Assembly (NCBI GenBank): GCA_959599915.1
Contig: CAUGJE010000001.1
Span: 62,001-126,000 of the forward strand
Reading direction: 5' to 3'
Length of the DNA stretch: 64,000 bases
Source: an uncultured Collinsella sp.
GTDB taxonomy: Bacteria; Actinomycetota; Coriobacteriia; Coriobacteriales; Coriobacteriaceae
Position 1 is the first letter of the stretch. Each line of letters opens with the position of its first letter. The position numbers and the translations under genes are program-made. Positions 9,753 to 17,731 of this stretch are shown in pieces. The notes under the pieces were generated by a model. That model was not told the DNA's origin and did not search any database. It worked only from the letters and a program-made list of their open reading frames with translations.

Positions 9753-9901
9753 AAAATGGGCCTATCTACTACGTTTGCTACCACACCCTCGACCGTGACA
9801 AAGGTTATGAAATTAAAACCGCAGGTAGAGGGCTTGCCAGCTTTCGGAAAAGGCGGGTATGGTCGGCCCTCTCGAGTTAAACGTAGTAAATAGGCCCTTT
9901 T
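9753..9901. repeat. Long inverted repeat
   Basis: The arm at 9753-9776 (contains ACTACGTTT) pairs with 9879-9901 (AAACGTAGT) with two substitutions and one length difference. The loop of about 100 bases has no gene. Confidence 0.75.
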
Positions 9902-9958
9902 CTTGGCGCGCGGTCAGCTCAATGCTAATCTCCGTGCCGGAACTGACCCAGTTGTTTG

Positions 9959-10029
9959 TAAGTTGCGGTGATATACGGACTGTTTGGCGCTTTGGAGCTT
10001 CAAAACAGTCCCTATCTCACCGCAACTTA
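9959..10029. repeat. Inverted repeat downstream of the XRE gene
   Basis: Arms of 27 bases at 9959-9985 and 10003-10029 (TAAGTTGCGGTGA ... TCACCGCAACTTA) pair with only a few mismatches in the middle and a 17-base loop. It lies 44 bases past the stop of the minus-strand XRE gene and may act as its 3' stem. Confidence 0.75.
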
Positions 10030-10072
10030 GGAGAAGGGCGGGGGCGGTTGGGTGCTGGTGGGTCGGAGCGTG

Positions 10073-10993
10073 TTAGGCCTGTTTGCGGTGCTTCCATTGT
10101 TTGCGACACCAGCGCATGAGCGCCTTTATGACGGGAATCGTGATGAGGATGATCCATGCAGGATGGGGCTGTCCCAAACAGAGCCACATGTAGAGGAACC
10201 AAGCGATGGCGGCTGCCGGGTAGATGACCTCGATCAGCTTAGACAGGTGGCGCCGATCGATAAAGTCACCAATCGCGTAGTAGACGGGAACCAGAAAGAC
10301 GAGGAAAAGCCCCATGCCCCATGTGCCGTAGACAATGCCGAGCACCAGATAGGCGAGAGTAACAAGTGCGGGGAAGGGGAATTTGTTCCATGCACGTCCG
10401 ACCTTGGTGTGGAAATGCTTGCCATGATGGTCGAGCTTGTCGTGTGCTTCCTTCCAGCTGGAAAACGTTTCGCCGTCGATGGTGACGGTGCCGTCGTCAT
10501 TGGTGCGTACGCTATGTCCATCGTCCTCAAGCGTATCGATATGCACGCCGTCCGGCCCCACATGCACCTCTTCGCCCTTGCGCTCGTTGGTCACATGGAT
10601 GCCGCTCCAACCAACATGGACTTCCTCGCCCTTATTGGGATCAATGACGTGGATACCGCGCGCGAGGGAAATGTCGACAAGTGGTTTGTCGCCGCAATCG
10701 GCGTGCCCGGCAGAATCCTCAGCCTCGTCAGCCACATCCGCCGTCTCGGTGTCGGCGCTACCGTCCTCCAGGTCGTCGGCATCGTTGGCCGCCTCCCCAT
10801 ACAACAGCTCATCCAGCGACACGCCATACAGCGCGGCGAGCGCAATAAGGTTATCGGTATCGGGCGAGGATTCGCTGCGCTCCCATTTACTGACAGCCTG
10901 ACGACTTACGCCCAGCTGGGCGGCAAGCGCCTCCTGAGAAAGCCCGGCAGCTTTACGGCGATCGACGAGGCGCTGTGCCATCGCAAGATCCAT
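10073..10993 (-). CDS. XRE-family membrane-anchored regulator with internal repeats
   Basis: A 306-residue protein. Residues 3-60 are a Cro/C1-type helix-turn-helix (SQEALAAQLGVSRQAVSKWE). An acidic linker (about 70-105) follows, then an imperfect duplication KGEEVHVGWSGIHV / KGEEVHVGPDGVHI (about 120-155), and then four hydrophobic segments in the last 110 residues. DNA-binding domain plus membrane tail suggests a membrane-associated transcription factor, but target and signal are unknown. ATG 10993 follows AAGGAACC; the frame is open further upstream but without a ribosome site. It stands alone between palindromes. Confidence 0.85.
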   Translation of the reverse strand: MDLAMAQRLVDRRKAAGLSQEALAAQLGVSRQAVSKWERSESSPDTDNLIALAALYGVSLDELLYGEAANDADDLEDGSADTETADVADEAEDSAGHADCGDKPLVDISLARGIHVIDPNKGEEVHVGWSGIHVTNERKGEEVHVGPDGVHIDTLEDDGHSVRTNDDGTVTIDGETFSSWKEAHDKLDHHGKHFHTKVGRAWNKFPFPALVTLAYLVLGIVYGTWGMGLFLVFLVPVYYAIGDFIDRRHLSKLIEVIYPAAAIAWFLYMWLCLGQPHPAWIILITIPVIKALMRWCRKQWKHRKQA

Positions 10994-11385
10994 GGTGGTT
11001 CCTTTCGTTTGATGGTCGAATCGAATGAGCCGAGTATGCCGAGAACAGCCGGTAGCGACCACCATTTCTAGTTAGAATCTGCCCCAACCCTACCGCAACT
11101 ACCGGTAGCAACCCCTAGCGACCAGCCATTTTAGGACAAATGTCAGTGCTACTCTCAGCTAAGAGCTTGCAACATCCCAAAATCTCAGCCCACGCACTTG
11201 CAGCAAGAAGACGAATAGCCTCGGCCTCCCTAGTTACCGCAGGAGGCCCCAGGGCTTTCCTCCCAAATCTTTCCGCAGGACGGAAGGACCCCGCCGCGCG
11301 AAGCGCGCAGCGGGGTCCTGACATGTCCGAGGACGATTTGGGAGGAAAGCCCTAGGGCCTCCGATGAGAGCAGTTCCAGCCGAGG
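10994..11385. other. Gene-free interval between the XRE gene and pfkA
   Basis: It contains the promoter region of the XRE gene at its left end and a nested palindrome at 11212-11392. No coding frame is supported. Confidence 0.5.
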
Positions 11386-11392
11386 CTATTCG
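11212..11392. repeat. Nested 180-base palindrome overlapping the pfkA stop
   Basis: Three concentric arm pairs are visible: 11212-11225 with 11379-11392 (exact, 14 bp), 11242-11268 with 11336-11362 (26 of 27), and an inner GGACCCCGC / GCGGGGTCC-type stem near 11287-11318. The outer right arm covers the last codons of pfkA. It may be the pfkA 3' structure. The left flank, 11200-11234, has a second copy at 15608-15642. Confidence 0.85.
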
Positions 11393-12465
11393 TCGCCGAA
11401 GCTGATGCCCAGCGCTTTGGCCTCGCGCACCAGATCGCTCTGGGGGTCGACATATTTGAGCTTGCCGGCGACATCCTCGAGCGGCATATGGCACATCTTG
11501 CCGTCGCGCAGGGCAATCATGTAGCCAAACTCGCCGCGCAGGCAGCCGAGCGCCGCCTCGACACCGCACTGGGTCGCAAAGATGCGGTCCTGGGCGTCGG
11601 GCTGACCGCCGCGCTGCGTGTGGCCGGGGATGGCGACGCGGGTCTCGCGACCGGTCTTGGCCTCAATCTCCTTGGCGATGTCGTAGACGATCGACGGGCT
11701 TGTGCGCTCGGCGAGCTTCTTCTTGTACTCCTTCTTGGACAGCGCCGCGTCCTCCTTGGAGATGGCACCCTCGGCGACGGCCACAATGGTAAAGCGGCTG
11801 CCGGTCTCCATGCGATACTCGATGGTCTTGATGACGTTATCCATGTCGTAGGGGATCTCGGGAATCAGGATGACGTCTGCGCCGCCCGCGACGCCGGCGT
11901 ACAACGGGATCCAGCCAACCTTGTGGCCCATGATCTCGATAACGAACACGCGTCCATGGCTCGAAGCGGTGGTGTGGATGTCGTCGATACACTTGGTGGC
12001 GACGTCGATGGCGCTTGTAAAACCAAACGTCAGCTCGGTGCCCCAGGTGTCGTTATCGATGGTCTTGGGCAGGGCGATAACGTTGAGGCCCTCTTCGCGC
12101 AGGCGGTTGGCGGTCTTGGTGGAGCCGTTACCGCCCAGCATAAACAGGCAGTCGAGCTGCAACTTGTGATAGGTGTGGACCATCGCGGGCACCTTCTCGA
12201 CGCCGTCGGCTTCGGGGGTATCCAGGCGCTTGAACGGCGTACGGCTCGTGCCCAGGATGGTGCCGCCGCGGGTGAGGATACCGCTAAAATCGGCGGGCGT
12301 CATGACACGGAACCTGCTGTAGATAAGGCCCTGGTAGCCGTCCTCAAAACCGTAGAGCTCGATAGGCTCTTCGCTATTGGTCATGAGTGTTTTGACGATG
12401 CCGCGCATGGTGGCGTTGAGCGCTTGGCAGTCGCCGCCACTGGTAAGAAGACCGATCCTAAGCAT
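11386..12465 (-). CDS. pfkA: 6-phosphofructokinase
   Basis: A 359-residue glycolytic kinase (fructose 6-phosphate to fructose 1,6-bisphosphate). TSGGDCQALNA is the N-terminal phosphate loop, PKTIDND the catalytic block, and IMGHKVGWIP and PGHTQRGGQPDA the substrate-binding blocks. In the donor-determining motif it reads GGNGS: glycine at the position that distinguishes ATP enzymes (PPi enzymes have Asp), the lysine of PKTIDND as in the mixed group III, and Asn in place of the usual metal-ligand Asp. I predict ATP use with moderate confidence. The gene ends inside a large palindrome. Confidence 0.92.
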   Translation of the reverse strand: MLRIGLLTSGGDCQALNATMRGIVKTLMTNSEEPIELYGFEDGYQGLIYSRFRVMTPADFSGILTRGGTILGTSRTPFKRLDTPEADGVEKVPAMVHTYHKLQLDCLFMLGGNGSTKTANRLREEGLNVIALPKTIDNDTWGTELTFGFTSAIDVATKCIDDIHTTASSHGRVFVIEIMGHKVGWIPLYAGVAGGADVILIPEIPYDMDNVIKTIEYRMETGSRFTIVAVAEGAISKEDAALSKKEYKKKLAERTSPSIVYDIAKEIEAKTGRETRVAIPGHTQRGGQPDAQDRIFATQCGVEAALGCLRGEFGYMIALRDGKMCHMPLEDVAGKLKYVDPQSDLVREAKALGISFGDE

Positions 12466-12503
12466 GATGAATCCTTCCGGGCAAGTTATAACATGCGCAT
12501 AAG

Positions 12504-12536
12504 TTTACCCCCGCACACTGTTGATACGGGGGTAAA
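12504..12536 (-). terminator. Perfect hairpin between the Ntn-hydrolase gene and pfkA
   Basis: TTTACCCCCG (12504-12513) pairs with CGGGGGTAAA (12527-12536). It lies downstream of the minus-strand gene at 12605 and upstream of the pfkA start. There is no good T-run, so it may be a processing stem rather than a terminator. Confidence 0.5.
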
Positions 12537-12604
12537 ACGTGTTAGCTCAAGCGTATGGAAATGTAAGCAACGCCAGGGAACGTAAGGTCGACGGGCCTGG
12601 CTCC

Positions 12605-13690
12605 TTACAGTGCGAAGGCATCGACGTTGCCCCAGTGGCGGCGCAGCGTGATGGCGGCAGCGGGCTCGGTATTGTCAAAGACGACCGACCATTGCGTATT
12701 GCTGGTGATGTCTTCCGGATTGGGCTCTTGCGCCGCAGCGCGAAGGGCCTTCCAAGCGACTGCCTCGTCTTGGGCGCCGGCATGGGCGTCGAGGACATCG
12801 GCGATTGCGACGGCGCGCTCTTTACCATGGCCCAGCTCGCCATTCTTTTGGTTGGGCAGCACTTCGTCGCCATAGCAGGCGTAGAAGTTTGTAACCTGGC
12901 GTACAGGAGTCGCTTTGAAAGCGCGGTCCGGATCGCGCGGATCCCACTCTACTACGCGCGCGTCACCGGTGGCGTCGTTGATAAAGAAGTGGTAATCGCG
13001 TCCTGCCATGGCGTGCATGTCGTAGGCGGAAAGCAGGTCGACAGCTTCTTGCGTGGTGGCGGCACGGTCGAGCACCAGACGGATGGCGAGCGAGGTATTG
13101 ATGACGGGGCGCTGCGTGTCCTGGTCACAGGGTTTGGAATCCAGGGTGAGCACGGCAATGGACACGCCACATTCGTTGACGCCGTCGAGCTGGGCAAACG
13201 GGCCCATGAGTGCGGCGGCGCGTCCGGCGACGGAGTCAAGCGGAGTGTTATCGCCCAGGTTGTTAAGGGCGGCAAACCCGATGGAGGCATAGCCGCCGCG
13301 TGGGTGATTGCGCACCAGCAGCGCCGAGGTGTCGTCCTTAAAGTCGTAATTGCGACCGGTACGCACGCGGCCTTCGGCATCTACGGCGACAAAAGCGCTG
13401 CAGGCAAACTGGGGCGCCTGGACATGTGCCGGCACACCGGGCAGCACCTGCGCCACCACGGCATCGATGTAGGCCCGGTCATCGCGCACGCCAGCGGCGA
13501 TGATGCGATCAAGATCGTAGTCGTAGGCGATGTCGATTGCGTACAGGTCATAGCCATCCGTGTAGCCGGTCAAGCGTTTGAGTGACGCGGCGGACTTGAT
13601 TTGTTTGTGATAAACGGTGCCGGTGGCAGCGGCAAGGCCGACGGCGACTCCCGCGACACCGCAGGCGATGGCAATGTTACGTGGCTTCAT
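12605..13690 (-). CDS. Ntn-hydrolase of the choloylglycine/acyltransferase type
   Basis: A 361-residue protein with an N-terminal hydrophobic segment (residues 6-24), which suggests secretion or membrane anchoring. FACSAFVAVDAEG (about residues 94-106) followed by GRNYDF matches the Cys-Ser and R-N-Y-D pattern of linear-amide C-N hydrolases (choloylglycine hydrolase, penicillin acylase, C45 acyltransferases). The nucleophile would become N-terminal only after processing, as in the C45 family, whereas classical bile-salt hydrolases have Cys at position 2. The substrate is unknown. Strong AAGGAG-type ribosome site. Divergent from the M18 aminopeptidase gene. Confidence 0.75.
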   Translation of the reverse strand: MKPRNIAIACGVAGVAVGLAAATGTVYHKQIKSAASLKRLTGYTDGYDLYAIDIAYDYDLDRIIAAGVRDDRAYIDAVVAQVLPGVPAHVQAPQFACSAFVAVDAEGRVRTGRNYDFKDDTSALLVRNHPRGGYASIGFAALNNLGDNTPLDSVAGRAAALMGPFAQLDGVNECGVSIAVLTLDSKPCDQDTQRPVINTSLAIRLVLDRAATTQEAVDLLSAYDMHAMAGRDYHFFINDATGDARVVEWDPRDPDRAFKATPVRQVTNFYACYGDEVLPNQKNGELGHGKERAVAIADVLDAHAGAQDEAVAWKALRAAAQEPNPEDITSNTQWSVVFDNTEPAAAITLRRHWGNVDAFAL

Positions 13691-13851
13691 GACGGCTCCT
13701 TTCGTCCTGTTAGCGTAATTGTCGCAAAAGGAGTGCGGGCATGATGGCTCAACTTGGCGAGCGGCGCGGGATTAAACATGGAATGAAAGGCACGGCACTG
13801 GCGCGGCGGGGTATGCTGGAGGGGACCATCAACCCAGCGAAAGGGGAGAGC

Positions 13852-15237
13852 ATGACGGATCAGGAAACGCCCGAGCGCGCGCATGTGACGGCCGATGATA
13901 TCGAGGCCGCCAACGACCTTATCGACTTTATCGAGGCATGCCCCAGCATGTTCCATACGGCGGCGACCATTATGGCCGAGCTCGACGAGGCGGGCTTTAC
14001 CTACCTGCCCGAGAATGCGGCGTGGGACATCGAACCAGGCGGGCGTTATTACACGCAGCGCAATACCTCGAGCGTTGTTGCCTTTAAGGTGGGCGAGGAC
14101 CTGGCTGCTACGTGGGGCGAGGACGGCGTTGCCGGCGACTATCATTTTCAGCTCACGGCGTCGCACAGCGATTCGCCGACGTTTAAGGTCAAGGCCGTGC
14201 CTGAGCTTGACGGCGCGGGCGAGACGCTGCGCCTGAACACCGAGGCCTACGGCGGCATGATCGACTACACCTGGTTCGATCGTCCGCTGGCACTCGCGGG
14301 CCGCGTGTTGGTACGCGAGGGCGACCGTATCGAGAGTCGTCTGCTTGCCACCGAGCGCGAGGTCGCTATTATCCCGAGCCTTGCTATCCATATGAACCGC
14401 GGCGTTAACGAGGGCTTTGCTCCCAATCGCGCCGTCGACCTGTGCCCGCTCATCAGCGCCGGTGACCTTAAGCAGGGAGATTTTGACGCCCTGATCGCCG
14501 ACGAACTGGACGTTGAGCCCGAGCAAATTTTGGGCCGCGATCTGTTCCTGGTCAATCGTCAGGATGCGCGCATTTGGGGCTGGGCCGACGAGTTTATCTC
14601 GACGCCCAAGCTCGACGACCTGGCCTGCGCCTACACCTCGCTGCAGGCATTTTTGGGTGCCGAGAACGCGCACGACGTTTCGGTCTTCTGCTGCTTTGAT
14701 AATGAGGAGGTTGGCTCCGAGACCAAGCAGGGCGCCATGTCGACGTTCTTGGCCGATGCACTGCGCCGCATTAACGGCTCGCTGGGCTTTGACGACGAGT
14801 CGTACCACCGTGCGCTTGCCGCTTCGATGCTCGTGAGCTGCGACAACGCGCATGCCGTGCACCCCAACCACGCCGAGAAGTGCGACGCCCGCAACCAGGT
14901 TGTGCTCAACGGCGGCATCGTCATCAAGGAGGCCGCCAACCAGCACTACTGCACCGATGCCTTTAGTCGCGCGGTGTTCCAGGCCATCTGCGATGACGCC
15001 GACGTGCCCACGCAGGCCTTCGCAAACAAGAGCGATATGGCGGGTGGCTCCACGCTCGGCAACCTGTCGAACATGCAGGCGAGCATGCATGCCGTGGACG
15101 TGGGCCTGCCGCAGCTTGCCATGCACTCGAGCTACGAGACCGGCGGCGTGCGCGACGTGATGTACGCCATCCGCGCCCTCACCGCCTTCTACGAGCGCAA
15201 CCTAACCATCAACGGCGCCGAAAGCGTGGAGCTCTAA
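13852..15237 (+). CDS. M18 family aminopeptidase
   Basis: A 461-residue zinc aminopeptidase of the aspartyl-aminopeptidase family. SHSDSP supplies the first metal-binding histidine and catalytic Asp. CCFDNEEVGSET carries the bridging Glu residues, NHAEK a conserved motif, and MHSSYETGG the C-terminal metal histidine. The length matches the family. ATG 13852 follows AAAGGGGAGAG; the frame is open from 13741 but that part lacks similarity. Cytosolic; probably finishes peptide degradation by removing acidic N-terminal residues. Confidence 0.92.
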   Translation: MTDQETPERAHVTADDIEAANDLIDFIEACPSMFHTAATIMAELDEAGFTYLPENAAWDIEPGGRYYTQRNTSSVVAFKVGEDLAATWGEDGVAGDYHFQLTASHSDSPTFKVKAVPELDGAGETLRLNTEAYGGMIDYTWFDRPLALAGRVLVREGDRIESRLLATEREVAIIPSLAIHMNRGVNEGFAPNRAVDLCPLISAGDLKQGDFDALIADELDVEPEQILGRDLFLVNRQDARIWGWADEFISTPKLDDLACAYTSLQAFLGAENAHDVSVFCCFDNEEVGSETKQGAMSTFLADALRRINGSLGFDDESYHRALAASMLVSCDNAHAVHPNHAEKCDARNQVVLNGGIVIKEAANQHYCTDAFSRAVFQAICDDADVPTQAFANKSDMAGGSTLGNLSNMQASMHAVDVGLPQLAMHSSYETGGVRDVMYAIRALTAFYERNLTINGAESVEL

Positions 15238-15263
15238 AACCTATCAAGAAGGGACATGTTTAG
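15236..15263 (+). repeat. Decayed class a element, left half
   Basis: AACCTATCAAGAAGGGACATG directly follows the aminopeptidase stop and matches the left arm and core of the dispersed element with a few substitutions. The right arm is gone. Confidence 0.5.
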
Positions 15264-15390
15264 GGATTCAGGTTCTGAGGTGCTGCCGACGCGTCCGCAA
15301 TCGGATATATGCATAAACCGACCCGCCGATTGCATATTTCGGTGGGTCGGTCGCTTTCCGCCCACAGGTACCCCTGGGGGCGCCGTGCAA

Positions 15391-15580
15391 ATTCCGGAAT
15401 ATTCAGCATCCGGGGCCCACAGGCGCAAGAACGGGCGCGCGAAACCGCGCCGAATGTCCCGATTTCGCACCCCCAACGCCCCGAGGACCGCTCATTTTCC
15501 ACAGGTTGCTGCCCGCGGCGCCTGCCTTTCGCCCAGAATCCGGTATGCAGCCCCCTCGGGCACTGAATATTCCCAAAAAT
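15391..15580. repeat. Imperfect long inverted repeat
   Basis: 15391-15416 (ATTCCGGAATATTCAGCATC ...) is complementary to 15550-15580 (... CTGAATATTCCC) with several mismatches. Confidence 0.55.
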
Positions 15581-15607
15581 GCACGCCAAACCCCGCCCCA
15601 GGCACCC

Positions 15608-15642
15608 GCAGCAAGAAGACGGATAGCCCCGGCCTCCCCAGT
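15608..15642 (+). repeat. Second copy of the sequence next to the pfkA palindrome
   Basis: 35 bases match 11200-11234 at 32 positions (shared start GCAGCAAGAAGACG). At 11.2 kb this segment is the outer left arm of a palindrome. Here the right arm is missing. Confidence 0.7.
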
Positions 15643-15656
15643 CGCAGCGTCGGCTC

Positions 15657-15683
15657 ATTACGCCGTTTGTAAAACGGCGTAAT
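15657..15683 (-). terminator. Perfect hairpin after the 2-hydroxyacid dehydrogenase gene
   Basis: ATTACGCCGTTT (15657-15668) pairs with AAACGGCGTAAT (15672-15683), 2 bases past the minus-strand stop. No T-tract follows. Confidence 0.6.
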
Positions 15684-15685
15684 TC

Positions 15686-16621
15686 TTAGTGCTCAATCCA
15701 ACAATGTAGCGTCTCGCCGGCCTGCAGGTGACGCAGATTCTCCGCGGCGATGTCGACGACGTTGTTGAGCGTGGCTGCCAGGTGGAACCAGCCGGAGACG
15801 TGCGGCGTGATGAGCATGTTGGGCACATCCCACAGCGGGCTTGTCGCGGGCAGCGGCTCGGGGTCGATGACGTCGACCGCGGCACCGGCAAGGTGCCCGG
15901 ACTCGAGTGCCGCAACTAAGTCGTTGGCAACCACAAGGTCGCCGCGGCCGCCGTTGGCAAAGAAGGCGCCCGGCTTCATCGCGGCGAAGAACTCGGCGTT
16001 CGCCAGACCGCGGGTCTCGGGCGTGCTGGGCATAAAGGATGCGACGATGTCGGCCTCGGCCAGGCGCTCGGGTAGGGCGTCCATGCCGTCCATGTCCTCA
16101 AACACGATGGGGTAGACGAGCGGATGGCGCTTGATGCCGCGGACGTGTGCACCCATGCTGCGGCAGAGCGTGGCGAAGTGGCCGCCGATATCGCCCGCGC
16201 CCAGCACGAGCACATTGGCATTTTTGAGCGAAGTGACCGGCCCCAAATCCTCCCAGCGATGCTCGCGCTGCAAGTCGTGATAGCCAGGCAGACGCTTCAT
16301 CATGGAAAGGACCATGGCAAACATGTGCTCGCTCACGGCCTGGCCGTAGGCGCCCACCGAGCAAGACAGTTTGGCGTCGGCTGGCACGGTGCCGGCGGCC
16401 AAGTAATCGTCATAGCCCGCGGTCTGTAGTTGCAGCAGCTGGAGGTGCTCGCATGCGGTAAGCAGGGCAGGGTCTATGTTGCCCAAGATCACGTCAGCGT
16501 TGGCGACTTGTTCGCGCGTGATAGCGTCGGCGCTCGTGTAGATAAAGTCCTCGCCCGGAGCGCTCGACTCAAGAATTGCGCGATGGTGGTCGTTGACGGG
16601 CAGCAAAACCAAGATGTTCAC
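15686..16621 (-). CDS. D-isomer specific 2-hydroxyacid dehydrogenase
   Basis: A 311-residue NAD(P)-dependent dehydrogenase. The central Rossmann domain carries VLGAGDIGGHF (GxGxxG). A C-terminal block with FFANGGRGDLV and TPHVSGW supplies the Arg and His positions of the family, with Glu expected in VDVIDPEPLP. It resembles the GyaR/SerA-like hydroxyacid enzymes that reduce 2-oxoacids; the substrate cannot be assigned. The GTG at 16621 is preferred because AAAGGA lies 6-7 bases upstream. The upstream extension of the frame merely reads through the dispersed repeat at 16640-16694. Confidence 0.88.
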   Translation of the reverse strand: MNILVLLPVNDHHRAILESSAPGEDFIYTSADAITREQVANADVILGNIDPALLTACEHLQLLQLQTAGYDDYLAAGTVPADAKLSCSVGAYGQAVSEHMFAMVLSMMKRLPGYHDLQREHRWEDLGPVTSLKNANVLVLGAGDIGGHFATLCRSMGAHVRGIKRHPLVYPIVFEDMDGMDALPERLAEADIVASFMPSTPETRGLANAEFFAAMKPGAFFANGGRGDLVVANDLVAALESGHLAGAAVDVIDPEPLPATSPLWDVPNMLITPHVSGWFHLAATLNNVVDIAAENLRHLQAGETLHCWIEH

Positions 16622-16639
16622 AAGCAGTCCTTTCCGCTT

Positions 16640-16694
16640 GACCCGCCAAAAAGGGACAGGTTTATTTTGGCGGGTTTTATCAGGCAAAACGTTC
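16640..16694 (+). repeat. Dispersed hairpin element, class a, copy 4 (compensated arms)
   Basis: Arms read ACCCGCCAAAA and TTTTGGCGGGT where other copies read ACCTGCC and GGCAGGT. The T-to-C change on one arm is matched by A-to-G on the other, with the core GGGACAGG unchanged. Tail TTTTATCAGGCAAAACGTTC. Confidence 0.9.
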
Positions 16695-16751
16695 AAACAA
16701 AAACGCCGGATGCTAGACGAGCGTGCCCGTCAGCATCCGGCGCATCCACGG

Positions 16752-17639
16752 CTACCAGCTCAGCAGCTCGTAGCCGTCCTCGGTCACCACGAGCTGTACC
16801 TCGCACTGGGCCGAATCGCTGCCGTCCTTGGTGCGCACGCACCAACCGTCACCCTTGCTAATCTTGATGTCGGGCGCTCCGGCATTGACCATGGGCTCGA
16901 TGGTAAAGACCATGCCCGGAGCCATGATGGTGTCCACATCGGGCGCCTCGGTGGTAAAGCCTACAAACGGGTCCTCGTGGAACTCCTTGCCAATGCCGTG
17001 TCCGCCGTACTCGCACACCACGCTAAAACCGGCGTCCTCGACCGTCTTTTGCACGGCCTCGGCCATAACAGAGAGCGGCAGCCACGGCTTGACGGCGGCC
17101 AGGCCCGCTTCCACGCTGGCGCGGGTCACGTCGACTAGGCGCTGGCGCTCGGCCGAGACCTCGCCGATGCAGAACATGCGGCTCGAGTCGCTAAAGTAGC
17201 CGTCTAGGATCGTGGAACAGTCCACGTTGATGATGTCGCCCTCGTGCAGCACGTCCGTATCGCAGGGAATGCCGTGGCAGACCACATCATTGATCGAGGT
17301 GCACACGCTCTTGGGGTAGCCCTCGTAGTTGAGGTCGGCCGGCGTGCCACCGTGCTCGACGGTGTAGTCGTAGATCATCTGGTCGATCTGGTTGGTGGTC
17401 ATGCCTGCGGCGATATGCTCGCCCACATAATCGAGCACGCCCACGTTGATGGCTGCCGAGCGCTTGATGCCCTCGATATCGGCGGGAGTCTTGTAGAGCG
17501 TGCGAGGCAGAACCTCCCAGCCTTCTTCCCACAAGCGCTCGAGGCGCTCATCAAAGGCGCTATGGCATTTCTTGTATTTCTTGCCGCTGCCGCACCAGCA
17601 AGCGTCGTTGCGGCCGGGCACGGGTCCTTTGTCATACAT
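16752..17639 (-). CDS. map: Methionine aminopeptidase type I with SEC-C zinc motif
   Basis: A 295-residue enzyme that removes the initiator methionine. The N-terminus holds a SEC-C zinc-binding motif, CWCGSGKKYKKCH (residues 14-26), thought to associate the enzyme with ribosomes or other proteins. The catalytic domain has the metal ligands in NVDCSTILDGYFSDSSR, GHGIGKEFHEDP, FTIEPM and the final QCEVQLVVTEDG. All five expected ligands appear present. Ribosome site AAAGGAAG. It is a single gene; other map copies may exist outside the window. Confidence 0.95.
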   Translation of the reverse strand: MYDKGPVPGRNDACWCGSGKKYKKCHSAFDERLERLWEEGWEVLPRTLYKTPADIEGIKRSAAINVGVLDYVGEHIAAGMTTNQIDQMIYDYTVEHGGTPADLNYEGYPKSVCTSINDVVCHGIPCDTDVLHEGDIINVDCSTILDGYFSDSSRMFCIGEVSAERQRLVDVTRASVEAGLAAVKPWLPLSVMAEAVQKTVEDAGFSVVCEYGGHGIGKEFHEDPFVGFTTEAPDVDTIMAPGMVFTIEPMVNAGAPDIKISKGDGWCVRTKDGSDSAQCEVQLVVTEDGYELLSW

Positions 17640-17731
17640 GGCTAACTTCCTTTCATCCGCAGCTAGTATAGCCCACCCGCAGACCGGCTCATTTGGGATG
17701 GGGCTAATTTAGCTGCTGGCGGGCGGCCGCG

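Larger units (their letters stand above)
9611..10072. other. Gene-free interval with two palindromes
   Basis: Between the permease gene and the convergent XRE gene there is no supported coding frame. Two long inverted repeats (9753-9901, 9959-10029) occupy most of the second half. Confidence 0.55.
15238..15685. other. Gene-free interval rich in inverted repeats
   Basis: No coding frame is supported. It holds a decayed class a element, a short stem (ACCGACCC ... GGGTCGGT, about 15317-15351), a long palindrome (15391-15580), a 35-base copy of the sequence flanking the pfkA palindrome, and a hairpin at 15657-15683. Confidence 0.55.

Noticed and set aside
12504..12536. Riboswitch or attenuator of pfkA
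   Set aside because: A single GC stem with no conserved aptamer features. A 3' stem of the upstream gene is simpler.
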